Of a DNA stretch of 64,000 nt, positions 26,123 to 34,251 are shown one piece after another; the stretch's first letter is position 1; each line of letters opens with the position of its first letter. The notes beneath the pieces are model-generated. The model saw nothing but the letters and a program-made list of their open reading frames with translations, was not told the origin of the DNA and searched no databases. The DNA comes from Planctomycetota bacterium (lineage in GTDB: Bacteria; Planctomycetota; Phycisphaerae; Phycisphaerales; Phycisphaeraceae), in NCBI GenBank assembly GCA_016350165.1, contig CP066225.1, forward strand, positions 3,348,001-3,412,000, in the 5' to 3' direction. Made by a program: the position numbers and the translations under genes.

Positions 26123-26755
26123 ATGAAAAAAGTATTTTCAGTCGCGGTCATTACATTCGTTTGGTTAGGTGTAGCTACTATATCCCAGGCTGTACCCGTT
26201 CAGCTTGACGTTCAAGGCAAAATTACAAATGTCAGCTTGGATAATGGGAATCTTTTTGGCCCTGTTAGCGTCGGAGATGCATACACCCTTACCTATGTTT
26301 TTGAAGTGACGGATGATAACTACACGCCCAATGCTTCCGGGGTTACGGGGCGAGTGGATAATCCATTTCTCTCAGCTACAGTCACAATTAATGACGAGGC
26401 ATATGATGTAGCCATTACCGATGCGTTTAGTGCAATCACGACCTCGGGTATCTTTGGCTCGAATGATCTTTTGGTTGGCTTCTCGCCTTCGGGAAGTGAA
26501 CAGGCAAATGCGAGATTGGTTTTCCCTCCTGATGCATTCACAAACACTGAAACATTTGAACTGCCAAACACAGATCAATTAGTGACCAGCCAAAGTGAAG
26601 CTATTTTTGGTCTCGGCTCAGATTTTCTCGGCCGTGGTAACGTTTCTTCGTATACCGTAACGCCTCTCGCAGTATCTGTACCTTCGCCCGCAGCATTTGG
26701 AGCCAGCTCATTATTGCTTCCATTGATGCTTAAACGTCAAAAGAAGCAAGCTTAG
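26123..26755 (+). CDS. Exported protein with PEP-CTERM-like (VPSP) sorting tail
   Basis: A 210-residue secreted protein. It begins with a signal peptide (MKKVFSVAVITFVWLGVATI, cleavage near SQAV), continues with a beta-rich domain (residues 25-180) and ends with a sorting signal: VPSPAAFGASSLLLPLML followed by basic KRQKK. This resembles PEP-CTERM but has VPSP in place of V/I-PEP, a variant common in planctomycetes; such tails direct processing by an exosortase at the membrane. The mature domain resembles other short PEP-CTERM proteins (a DxxxNGN region followed by GDAYTLTYVFEV) of unknown role. No exosortase gene is in the window. It has its own terminator downstream. Confidence 0.78.
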   Translation: MKKVFSVAVITFVWLGVATISQAVPVQLDVQGKITNVSLDNGNLFGPVSVGDAYTLTYVFEVTDDNYTPNASGVTGRVDNPFLSATVTINDEAYDVAITDAFSAITTSGIFGSNDLLVGFSPSGSEQANARLVFPPDAFTNTETFELPNTDQLVTSQSEAIFGLGSDFLGRGNVSSYTVTPLAVSVPSPAAFGASSLLLPLMLKRQKKQA

Positions 26756-26835
26756 TTTATACAGTTGTTTATGCTATTTAGATCTTGAAATATGATTCGC
26801 ATAATGGATGTGAATCAATAATAAAAACTCAAACA

Positions 26836-26875
26836 AAAGCATCAGCCTTCCTCAGCGAGTGGCTGATGCTTTTTT
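26836..26875 (+). terminator. Rho-independent terminator
   Basis: AAAGCATCAGCC (26836-26847) pairs perfectly with GGCTGATGCTTT (26861-26872), with a T-run to 26875. It lies about 80 bp after the PEP-CTERM-like gene; the A-run on the other side would let it work in both directions. Confidence 0.9.
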
Positions 26876-27064
26876 ATTCAAGTAAACTGAAAATTCAATA
26901 CAACAATCACACATGCATTGTATATAGAAAATATGTTATATCTAAAAATTTTATGAGATGTTGTTCCAAACGCTATACTACGCTATTCACTCATTACTAA
27001 ATATGCTAAAACTATGCAGTACATAAACACACGTTGAATATTCCGTAGCAAAAGATAATTTAAA

Positions 27065-27556
27065 ATGAAGACCCCTATCATAGTTATGTCAGCCTTCATG
27101 CTGTTCGTCATCATTACTGCAGCATTCATGTTCATTGGTAATCAAAGCCGCGAGTCATTTCATCAAGGCCCCTATACCTGCCTTGCTTCCGACGATTCAC
27201 AAATCACATTCGACCTCATCGGCTGGGATGGCACGAACATCGAAAACGCAAATTGCATCATCCTCGCCACTGGCCCAAACCATTCGTTCGACCTCACTCT
27301 AAATCAGCACGTCAAGATCAACGCTAACGCTATCCCCATCACTCAATTCTATTCCAATAAAATCAATATCATTCGCCCTGACGGCTACATCGTACCTGTG
27401 AATCTATCACGCAAAAATTTGCAAATATGGATTAACAACTACCAAGCAAACGCACCACTACCCGCATGGTACTTCCAAGTACTTAATATAGATTCCGAAA
27501 TACTGATGCTCCCCAAAGCCCTCGAAGTGTCGTCTCAGACCATACCAATCTTTTAA
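27065..27556 (+). CDS. Membrane-anchored hypothetical protein
   Basis: A 163-residue protein with one N-terminal hydrophobic segment (about residues 4-25, IIVMSAFMLFVIITAAFMF), acting as signal anchor or uncleaved signal, followed by a soluble extracytoplasmic domain of about 135 residues with beta-rich sequence (ITFDLIGWDGTNIENANCIIL). I recognise no family. Two cysteines (in YTCLAS and ANCIIL) could form a disulfide. It stands alone; the region downstream carries a G+C-rich palindromic stretch (27643-27738). Confidence 0.6.
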   Translation: MKTPIIVMSAFMLFVIITAAFMFIGNQSRESFHQGPYTCLASDDSQITFDLIGWDGTNIENANCIILATGPNHSFDLTLNQHVKINANAIPITQFYSNKINIIRPDGYIVPVNLSRKNLQIWINNYQANAPLPAWYFQVLNIDSEILMLPKALEVSSQTIPIF

Positions 27557-27642
27557 AGCGACGCCTAACACGCAAAATAAACTCCTAATCCACTCGCATA
27601 TAAAACTAACGATACGCTAAAGTGAAACAGCTCAACCCATAG

Positions 27643-27738
27643 CCGCGGATCTTTCCGGGGATGGGCCGCGGAAGCCTCACCCCTCCACCCCATAATTAAA
27701 CCAAATCTTTCGCCCGCCCCTCAATGGCCGGTCCGGCC
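27643..27738. repeat. G+C-rich stretch with palindromes
   Basis: Within A+T-richer surroundings this 96-bp stretch has CCGCGG twice (27643-27648, 27666-27671) and a 13-bp perfect palindrome GGCCGGTCCGGCC (27726-27738). It may fold as RNA or be a remnant; no gene covers it. Confidence 0.3.
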
Positions 27739-27849
27739 TCATAGAGGACCCAACCCAAAACACTTAATAAACCGCACCTACCCACATCACAACAAATATG
27801 CTAAAACACAGCAGCAAACCAGACGCAACCCCAAACCTCCGAGGCAATT

Positions 27850-28737
27850 ATGGTAAACACATTAGCTCAAAGTGTTGAAAATCCTGAGTCCCCTTCATTA
27901 ACACATAGATCAAAATTGCCTGATAGCGAAAATAATAAAAATAAGAGTAAGTGGAGTTTCGTGAAAAGTGAATTGGGATTAATAATTTTGCTTCCTGCAT
28001 TAGTGCTGTTTATTTCCTATGGATATGAGCTGGGCTATGCATTGACAATTAAGATCCCAATTCAGCTAATACAACCAGCTAACACACGCGTGATTGCTGT
28101 AGCAGTAGGATCATTGTGTATAGCAATAGCCATATTTCTTGTGACAGTCATGTTGCTCACAGTGTGTTTGCCGCTTAAAGATAAAAAGCAGGCTTCTGTA
28201 ATATTTGTTTTTGGTTTGTTTGTTTTTATGGTTTATTCAATTTTAGTATATACAGCATTACTTGATTATTTATGGATAGGAATATTATTTGCCGCACCGT
28301 TGTCAATTGGTGGGTTATTAGTTTCAGCAAGAAAAATGTTTGGCAGTAAAACACCACTTTACATGAGAAAAATTGTTATCACTGCTTATAGAATGGATAA
28401 AAATTCAGATATTGCGCTTGGTGAAATATCCAAAATCATCGGTTTACGAAACATAATTATATCACTGCTGATTCTTGCTTTGTTTGTATATTCAGTTTCA
28501 CTCGGTGGCTTAGAGGCACGTATTAGCACTTTTTACTCCCAACTTACCTACCAAGGCAATCCCTATCTCCTGCTTAGAACCTACGGCGACAATGTCGTCC
28601 TCGGCCGTTATGAAGATAATCACCTCACCGGTGACATTGTCCTCGTCTCCCAGCAAGACCTCCACGGTATAACAATCAAGCCCTACAACGGTGGCCCGCC
28701 ACAATTCAAACTACAAACAAACCCAACCAACGACTGA
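27850..28737 (+). CDS. Multi-pass membrane protein, paralog A of a tandem pair
   Basis: A 295-residue protein with about five hydrophobic segments (roughly 40-65, 85-108, 116-138, 140-157 and 205-220), with a soluble C-terminal domain of about 70 residues. I recognise no named family. The C-terminal domain is closely similar to that of the next gene: both hold YxQLTYQxxPYLxLRTYG, then V(V/I)LGRY and SxQ(D/E)LxGI. That domain has SH3-like spacing and probably lies outside the membrane. Base composition changes sharply: the first 220 codons are A+T-rich and skew-neutral, but from about 28520 codons become C-ending like those of the paralog, pointing to a gene-conversion tract. Start GTG/ATG choice is not in doubt. 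Confidence 0.65.
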   Translation: MVNTLAQSVENPESPSLTHRSKLPDSENNKNKSKWSFVKSELGLIILLPALVLFISYGYELGYALTIKIPIQLIQPANTRVIAVAVGSLCIAIAIFLVTVMLLTVCLPLKDKKQASVIFVFGLFVFMVYSILVYTALLDYLWIGILFAAPLSIGGLLVSARKMFGSKTPLYMRKIVITAYRMDKNSDIALGEISKIIGLRNIIISLLILALFVYSVSLGGLEARISTFYSQLTYQGNPYLLLRTYGDNVVLGRYEDNHLTGDIVLVSQQDLHGITIKPYNGGPPQFKLQTNPTND

Positions 28738-28791
28738 TAACTCATCGCGAATCTAAAGTGTTTCACCTCATAGCACCGACCCAATGATAAG

Positions 28792-29577
28792 GTGAAACTC
28801 AGCATAAAAAACGCCAAAGACAAAGATGACGATTTTAAAATCGGTCTTCTTGAAATCCTCGCCATCGCCATGCTCCCCGCAGCGACCTATGGCATCACAT
28901 ATACCTATGAAAACGCATTCGCCACCAGCATGGGTATCCCCCTCGGCTTCGTCGAACCTGATAAAGCAGCACTCATCAAAGTTGTCACCGCCGCTCTCAT
29001 CATCATCACCTCTTACGCAATCGCCGTCTTCCTCATCGCAGGGCTCTCCTATCTCTTCACCAAATCCCTCAAATACGCATTCTGTTTCGCAATGGTTGTC
29101 TACTCACTACTCGCATCCGCAACCAGTTTCGCCTACGGCTACATCATGCATTGTGCTACCACAGGTTTCATCCTCGGCATCCTCACTCTCATCGTCTGCC
29201 TCATTATCTTTATGAAGTCCTATCAAAAACCGTCCACCGAAGATTCATCAAGCAACCAAGACGTCAAAAGCATCATCAACTGGACCCGCACACTTTGGCT
29301 TGTCATCTCATTCACCGTCATCATGTTCTTCATGCTCGCAGAAGTGGCAGGTAAATACGAAGCAAAAGTCTCAGGCAAATACTATCAACTGACCTATCAA
29401 GACAAACCCTATCTCATGCTTAGAACCTACGGTAGCAGCGTCATTCTCGGCCGCTACCATGCTCCATACCTCACCCACGAAATTATTCTAATCTCCAAAC
29501 AAGAACTCCAAGGCATCCCCATCTACCCCTACCACGGCGGCGCACCAACATTCAAAGACACATCGAAAAATAATTAG
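28792..29577 (+). CDS. Multi-pass membrane protein, paralog B of a tandem pair
   Basis: A 261-residue protein beginning with a GTG codon (MKLSIKNAKDKDDDFKIGLL), five predicted hydrophobic segments (about 19-34, 55-85, 95-116, 120-140 and 180-200) and the same soluble C-terminal domain as the preceding gene. Identical short nucleotide stretches (for example TGCTTAGAACCTACGG) recur in both C-termini. The whole gene is C-rich in codons. It lies 54 bp after paralog A, so the two are likely co-transcribed. Function is unknown; the conserved C-domain with invariant Gly-Arg-Tyr suggests a binding module. Confidence 0.62.
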   Translation: MKLSIKNAKDKDDDFKIGLLEILAIAMLPAATYGITYTYENAFATSMGIPLGFVEPDKAALIKVVTAALIIITSYAIAVFLIAGLSYLFTKSLKYAFCFAMVVYSLLASATSFAYGYIMHCATTGFILGILTLIVCLIIFMKSYQKPSTEDSSSNQDVKSIINWTRTLWLVISFTVIMFFMLAEVAGKYEAKVSGKYYQLTYQDKPYLMLRTYGSSVILGRYHAPYLTHEIILISKQELQGIPIYPYHGGAPTFKDTSKNN

Positions 29578-29610
29578 GTTAAACCTAAGACGGCAAACTA
29601 AAATTTAAAC

Positions 29611-29736
29611 ATGTTCATTTTCTACTCAAACAAAAAAGGTTGTCTACCTTCACTGCTCATCACCTTCATCGGCAGCATCATCCTGCTCGCCATCCTGTTA
29701 CTCATCAACCTTTATCTCAACGGCTACTTCACTTGA
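29611..29736 (+). CDS. Small membrane protein, 41 residues
   Basis: A 41-codon frame starting MFIFYSNKKGCLPSLLI and continuing into one strong hydrophobic helix (about residues 13-36) and ending NGYFT. The basic NKK near the N-terminus predicts N-in topology. Codons match the C-rich use of the preceding paralog, 33 bp upstream, and it lies directly after that gene, which supports a real translated microprotein belonging to the same transcript. No family known. Confidence 0.55.
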   Translation: MFIFYSNKKGCLPSLLITFIGSIILLAILLLINLYLNGYFT

Positions 29737-30176
29737 TTCACATCTTCAATGTTCAAATCGAAGCTCAAAGCTTAGGTTCTCAGATCACCAATTGTTATCT
29801 ACTGTTGGTACATTAGATCGAGGAGCAATTTATTGGTTTTTAGCTTTCAGGGGCGCGCACGATATGAAATTTTGGTCATTTTTTAGCTTATTTCTCGCCC
29901 ATTTTTGACTGTTTCTTCCCAAAAACGCGCCATTTCTTAGACGTTTTGCACTGTTTTGAGCCATTTTTTCAGTCCACATGCACGTCAGCCGAAATTTTCG
30001 TGCGCGCAAAATCGCTTTTTATGTCATATGTAAAACAAAACATCCTATAAGCGCGCACGAAAAAAATCTCCAAACAAAAAAGTTACGACAGTCAGCCGCA
30101 ACTTTTCGTCTAATCACTAGATAGTTGGCAATGTTTATTGAGACTGCACAGAGTTCCAAACTGAACTTTCCAGAAG
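29737..30176. other. Intergenic region carrying repeat element A
   Basis: About 440 bp with no gene. It contains the T-rich segment bounded by GCGCGCAC/GTGCGCGC motifs described separately at 29853-30063; the rest shows nothing. Confidence 0.4.
29853..30063. repeat. Candidate dispersed element A with GTGCGCGC ends
   Basis: GCGCGCACGA (29853-29862) and its inverse TCGTGCGCGC (29998-30007) enclose a T-rich segment with repeats of CCATTT, GACTGTTT and GTTTTG. A third copy, GCGCGCACGA at 30051-30060, forms a perfect 13-bp inverted repeat with 29995-30007 (TTTTCGTGCGCGC / GCGCGCACGAAAA). A similarly built segment occurs at 46063-46345. It may be a non-coding mobile repeat or a structured RNA. Confidence 0.5.
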
Positions 30177-30899
30177 TTAAACCAGCGTGCGGTTTTTGCG
30201 GATGGAAACCATGTAGTTTTGGAGATGCTTGCCGGGGCAGGCGGTGGGCATGAGTTCGCGGTGGGTGAAAACCTTCTTCGCTGGGACGCGATATTTGCCT
30301 TGCAGTTGTTTCAGGAAACGGGTCAGTGAATCGAGTTGCTGGCGGGAGGGTTGTTGATTATTGAAGTGGCCCATGACCATGATGCCGACGTTGTGGGGGT
30401 TGTGCTTCTTCACATGAGCGCCCTGTAGACCCACAGGTCGGCCTTCCCAGATGCGACCTTCACGGTCGATGCAGTAGTGGTAACCAATGTCGGCCCAGTG
30501 ACTTGCGTGGCCGCTACGGATAGATTCCATACGCTTGGCTGCGATTTGGTAACTGCATTTGGTCATCATGATCGCGTCATGGTGGACGGTGATGGCGCTG
30601 ACGCCTTTCATCTTATTGGCTTGGGAAAGTTTTGGGCCTTTACGCGCCCAGCTAGCACGACTGATGACTTCGAGGCTACCTACATTGTGGACAACGCGTG
30701 GAAGTGGTTTGGGTTGATGAGGTGTGGCTGGATGAGAGCCGGGCGTGGCGGATGGGTGATTGGGGTAGTTGCGGTTGGCGATGTCGTAACCGCCGAGTGG
30801 TGGTGGGGAGTACATTTCACAACCACTTAACATCAGTGCGTAGCTACACATACCGCCGATGCCTGCACGTAAGAACTTCCGCCTATCGATCTTTTTCAC
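30177..30899 (-). CDS. Tat/lipoprotein PGRP-type N-acetylmuramoyl-L-alanine amidase
   Basis: A 240-residue peptidoglycan amidase that cleaves the bond between N-acetylmuramic acid and L-alanine. I place the start at GTG 30899 (MKKIDRRKFLRAG), which has GGAG upstream; the longer frame begins with TTG. The N-terminus combines a twin-arginine motif (DRRKFLRAG) with a lipobox LSGC (C27), so it is probably a Tat-exported lipoprotein. A proline-rich linker (30-70) precedes the PGRP/amidase_2 domain, with zinc ligands H106 or H107, H213 and C221 (TACPG), plus Y140, so it looks active. It stands alone, convergent with nothing near, and divergent from the glycosyltransferase-like pair. Confidence 0.88.
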   Translation of the reverse strand: MKKIDRRKFLRAGIGGMCSYALMLSGCEMYSPPPLGGYDIANRNYPNHPSATPGSHPATPHQPKPLPRVVHNVGSLEVISRASWARKGPKLSQANKMKGVSAITVHHDAIMMTKCSYQIAAKRMESIRSGHASHWADIGYHYCIDREGRIWEGRPVGLQGAHVKKHNPHNVGIMVMGHFNNQQPSRQQLDSLTRFLKQLQGKYRVPAKKVFTHRELMPTACPGKHLQNYMVSIRKNRTLV

Positions 30900-31197
30900 T
30901 GCAATTGCTCCGTCAATCTGGCCCAACCAAGCGACACTTCATGTATCGAAAATATAGTGTACCACCACACGAATCCATTCGGCTTAAGCTTCAATCATAC
31001 AATCGACTTGGGCGATGAAACAGCAAAATTCTTTTACTGGCATTAAACAGGATTTGGGTTAAGATTTGTTGTGAAAGCCTGCCTTTTTGTTGTAACAATA
31101 GTTCATAACACGATTTGCCGATGTATCAGTTGGATACGGTTGGTGATGTGGTCGTGATTGATGGATGAATTAGTAGAGAATTAACTGAAAAAGAATC

Positions 31198-32145
31198 ATG
31201 AGCATGCGTTCACTTACCGGGGGCGATTCAGGAAAGGCATCGATGGCCAAGAGTTTAGGGACAGGGGATATCACGCTGTTTACACTGCCGCGGGCGTATC
31301 TGGGACAGGATGCGATTGTGCAGGAGAACGCGATTCGTTCGTGGCGACGGTTGGGTTACACGATTCATTTGATGGGTAATGAGTATGGTGTGTTTGAGAC
31401 GGCAATCGAGTCGGCTCAGCAATATACACCTGAATTAGCAGCTTCAAAGAATGGGAAGGTGCTGTTGAATGCAGCGTTTGAAGTGGCGGCTGAGCGGGCG
31501 AAGACACCTTATATTGCATATTTGAATCCGAACATTGTTTTGACGCAGCCGATTGATGTTGAAGTGGTGGGGCTGCCGAGCGATTTTGTCGGGGTGGGAA
31601 GGCATTGGGATATCACGGTTGATTTTCTGGTGGATTTTCAGAATAAGAAGCATTTGAATAATTTTAGAAGGCATATTTTGAAGTCGGGTGCGCTGCATTC
31701 GGCATCGGATTTGAGTTATGTGATTATGCCTCGCGATTCGGTGCTAAAGAAGTTGAATGATGTGGAAGTGCATCAGGCGGGGTGGGGTAATGTGGTTGTT
31801 GATATGGCTTGGAAGTTGGGGCTGCCGATCGTTGAACTGACGGCTTGCTTCCATGCGATCAATCAGATGACGGTTGATGAAAAAGAGAAGATTGGTCAGG
31901 TGCAGATGCATCCATCACTACATGATGTATCGCATGCGACGTATCGCGCGGATTCAAATCAGAAAATACATCCACGCCATCAACAGTTGGCACGGATGCA
32001 TTATGATTTGGCGAAGGATGCTGAGGCTGAGGTGTGGGCGCGGGCTAAGCATGCGATAGACTTTATTCCGCATTTTACATATTCGCATTTTTATGATGAT
32101 CCGCCTTTGGAATTGCCTTCGGTGAAGTCGATCCCGAAAGTTTGA
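31198..32145 (+). CDS. Glycosyltransferase-like protein, paralog 1
   Basis: A 315-residue cytoplasmic protein that looks like a nucleotide-diphospho-sugar (GT-A type) transferase. Pattern: TLFTLPRAYLGQDAIVQENAIRSW near residue 25, then LGYTIHLMGNEYGVFE, VLLNAAFEVAAERAKTPYIAYLNPNIVL. In paralog 2 the last part is YINADIML, a DxD-like position where a metal would bind; here the Asp is replaced by Asn-Pro-Asn, so this copy may be inactive or bind differently. The family resembles plant and algal transferase-like proteins of unassigned acceptor. Start is uncertain (31198, or in-frame Met at 31243). The next gene is a paralog on the same strand. Confidence 0.65.
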   Translation: MSMRSLTGGDSGKASMAKSLGTGDITLFTLPRAYLGQDAIVQENAIRSWRRLGYTIHLMGNEYGVFETAIESAQQYTPELAASKNGKVLLNAAFEVAAERAKTPYIAYLNPNIVLTQPIDVEVVGLPSDFVGVGRHWDITVDFLVDFQNKKHLNNFRRHILKSGALHSASDLSYVIMPRDSVLKKLNDVEVHQAGWGNVVVDMAWKLGLPIVELTACFHAINQMTVDEKEKIGQVQMHPSLHDVSHATYRADSNQKIHPRHQQLARMHYDLAKDAEAEVWARAKHAIDFIPHFTYSHFYDDPPLELPSVKSIPKV

Positions 32146-32437
32146 TGCGTAATATATAGAATTTGATTGAAGGTTCATACGGTTCTTAATGATTGTATGA
32201 ATTTTCATTTTGGGTTGTTTTGTACTTTGGAATGAGTGGTTTTTTAAACGTTACTGTGTTGTGAATCATGTCTGAGGGTTTACTTGTTGGTTTTATCGCT
32301 TTTTTGCGAGATTATTTCCTCGTTGATTAGTAGGTTGTTTCGTTAAAAGCAGGTGATGATATTGGACTGCTGGCGAAACATGTACTTTTCTATACGGGAG
32401 ATAAGCACGCAAAAGGCAATCATGCTGATGGGTAAAA
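32146..32437. other. Spacer between the glycosyltransferase-like paralogs
   Basis: About 290 bp, T-rich, with no gene; it probably carries the promoter of the second paralog. Confidence 0.3.
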
Positions 32438-33424
32438 GTGGGATATTCAATGTTGGCATCTTTGACGACGGAGGATGTGACGCTGTTCGCTTTGCCGAAG
32501 GCGTTTGTGGGGCATAGCGCGGTTATCCAAGAGAACGCGATTAGTTCATGGGTAAAGATGGGGTATCAGGTGTTACTGCTTGGTAGGGATGAGGGGATCG
32601 CTGCAGCTGCGAAGCGGTTGGGCGTTGAGCATGTTGAAGCGGTTGAGGAGACGGAACTTGGGACGCCGTTGCTTAGCTCTGCGTTTCGGATTGCACGTGA
32701 TCATGTACGCACAAAATATATGGGGTATATCAATGCGGATATTATGTTGACGCATGGTGTTGACCTGATTTTACCTAGTTTACAAGGCGATTTTGTGTGC
32801 GTTGGCCAACGAACGGATGTGGATGTTGAGGTGGTTATTGATCTGGATGATGATGAAGCATGTTTCGCGTTGGTAGATCGGGTGCATCAGGAAGGGCGAT
32901 TGCATCCTGTATCGGGGATCGATTATTTTTTACTGCCACGTGAGTCGAAGATGTGTATGTTGCCTGATTTTGCAGTGGGGCGTCCGGGTTGGGATAACTG
33001 GTTTTTGGATCGAGCGCAGCGGCTGAGTTTACCTGTGATTGATTTAACGGGTTATATGGCTGTGATCCATCAGAATCATGATTACGGACATATCAAAAAG
33101 CAGCGAGGTAGTGGTTGGGATAATCCTGAAACAGATATGAACCGTGAGATAGCGGGCGGGCGGTATTGTGATATTGGCAGTGCGGGGTATCGGGTGAATG
33201 AAGATGGGGAAGTGTTTGCGAGATGGTCAAAACTTGCACGGATGCATTACAGGATTTTGAAACATGGGGAATGTGGTGTATTCAGAAGGATGATGCATGG
33301 TTTGAAGGTGTTGCTTTATTGGATGAGGGGGAAGGTGCATGATGATGTGATTGTTGAGGCAGCGAAGATTGATGGCGAGAGATTTGTGACGCGGGTGAAG
33401 CGAATGGAAGAGGCTGCACGTTAG
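32438..33424 (+). CDS. Glycosyltransferase-like protein, paralog 2
   Basis: A 328-residue homolog of the previous gene; the N-terminal pattern DVTLFALPKAFVGHSAVIQEN is shared almost residue by residue. YINADIML provides the DxD-like element; ISGIDYFLLPRES and RPGWDNWFLDRAQR correspond to acceptor-side segments seen also in paralog 1. The start could be GTG 32438 or ATG 32450; neither has a strong ribosome site. The tandem pair with some 290 bp between them suggests duplication then divergence, paralog 2 keeping the metal site. It lies just upstream of an O-methyltransferase, which might modify the same glycan; this is conjecture. Confidence 0.68.
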   Translation: MGYSMLASLTTEDVTLFALPKAFVGHSAVIQENAISSWVKMGYQVLLLGRDEGIAAAAKRLGVEHVEAVEETELGTPLLSSAFRIARDHVRTKYMGYINADIMLTHGVDLILPSLQGDFVCVGQRTDVDVEVVIDLDDDEACFALVDRVHQEGRLHPVSGIDYFLLPRESKMCMLPDFAVGRPGWDNWFLDRAQRLSLPVIDLTGYMAVIHQNHDYGHIKKQRGSGWDNPETDMNREIAGGRYCDIGSAGYRVNEDGEVFARWSKLARMHYRILKHGECGVFRRMMHGLKVLLYWMRGKVHDDVIVEAAKIDGERFVTRVKRMEEAAR

Positions 33425-33486
33425 AAAAGGGTGTTAAGGTGAGGTATGCATTGCTTTGTGGGTGGATGAGGTTATATAGTTAGGTT

Positions 33487-34152
33487 ATGAAAGATAAACA
33501 TCTAATGGCGAATGATGGTTTGTATCAATACATCAGGCAAGCGAACACGCGTGAGGATGGATTGCTTGAGGAATTGAGGGAGAAGACGGAGCAGTTGCCA
33601 GAGGCGTTGATGCAGATTTCGCCTGACCAAGGAGCATTTATGCATATCCTTGCGAAGACGATGGGCGCGAAGAAGGCTTTGGAAGTGGGGACGTTTACGG
33701 GCTACTCAGCGATTTGTGTCGCGAGAGCGCTTGGCGAAGATGGGAAGCTGGTGTGCTGCGATGTGAGTGAAGAGTGGACGAGGATTGCGAAGGCGTATTG
33801 GGAGAAGGCAGGGCTTTCGGATCGGATTGAATTGCATCTGCGGCCTGCAGTGGAAACGCTTGATCGGCTGATCAAGACGGGTGAGCAGGGGACGTTTGAT
33901 TTTGCGTTCATTGATGCGGATAAGGTTTCATATGATGCTTATTATGAGCGAGCGTTGCAGCTTGTGAGGCAAGGCGGCTTGTTGCTGTTTGATAATTGTC
34001 TGCGTCATGGTGCGGTGCTTGATGATATTGAGACACTTGATCCGGATGGGGCAGCGATTGTGCGGTTGAATGAGAAGCTGCATAAAGATGAGCGAGTTGA
34101 TGCCACGCTGTTGGGAATTGCGGATGGGATATATATGGTGAGAAAACGCTAA
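33487..34152 (+). CDS. Class I SAM O-methyltransferase (Methyltransf_3)
   Basis: A 221-residue SAM-dependent O-methyltransferase of the caffeoyl-CoA/catechol type. The SAM pocket is visible: ALEVGTFTGYSAICVARAL (motif I), VCCDVSEEWTRIAKAYW, then FDFAFIDADKVSYDAYYE, whose Asp residues bind the divalent metal, and LLLFDNCLRHGAVLD. Length fits. Substrate unknown; small catechols or glycan components are possible. It follows the glycosyltransferase-like pair on the same strand, about 60 bp away. Confidence 0.85.
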   Translation: MKDKHLMANDGLYQYIRQANTREDGLLEELREKTEQLPEALMQISPDQGAFMHILAKTMGAKKALEVGTFTGYSAICVARALGEDGKLVCCDVSEEWTRIAKAYWEKAGLSDRIELHLRPAVETLDRLIKTGEQGTFDFAFIDADKVSYDAYYERALQLVRQGGLLLFDNCLRHGAVLDDIETLDPDGAAIVRLNEKLHKDERVDATLLGIADGIYMVRKR

Positions 34153-34251
34153 AAACGAAAAATATTCTGAAATAATGTTAGACTTCCTGAGAACTTCTGA
34201 TTTACTAAGCGTCTATTTAGTAGAAAGAAGAATTTTTCTGGGAGTTTTCAT

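Noticed and set aside
26785-27000. A 71-codon + strand frame after the PEP-CTERM-like gene
   Set aside because: It runs straight through the perfect terminator at 26836-26875.
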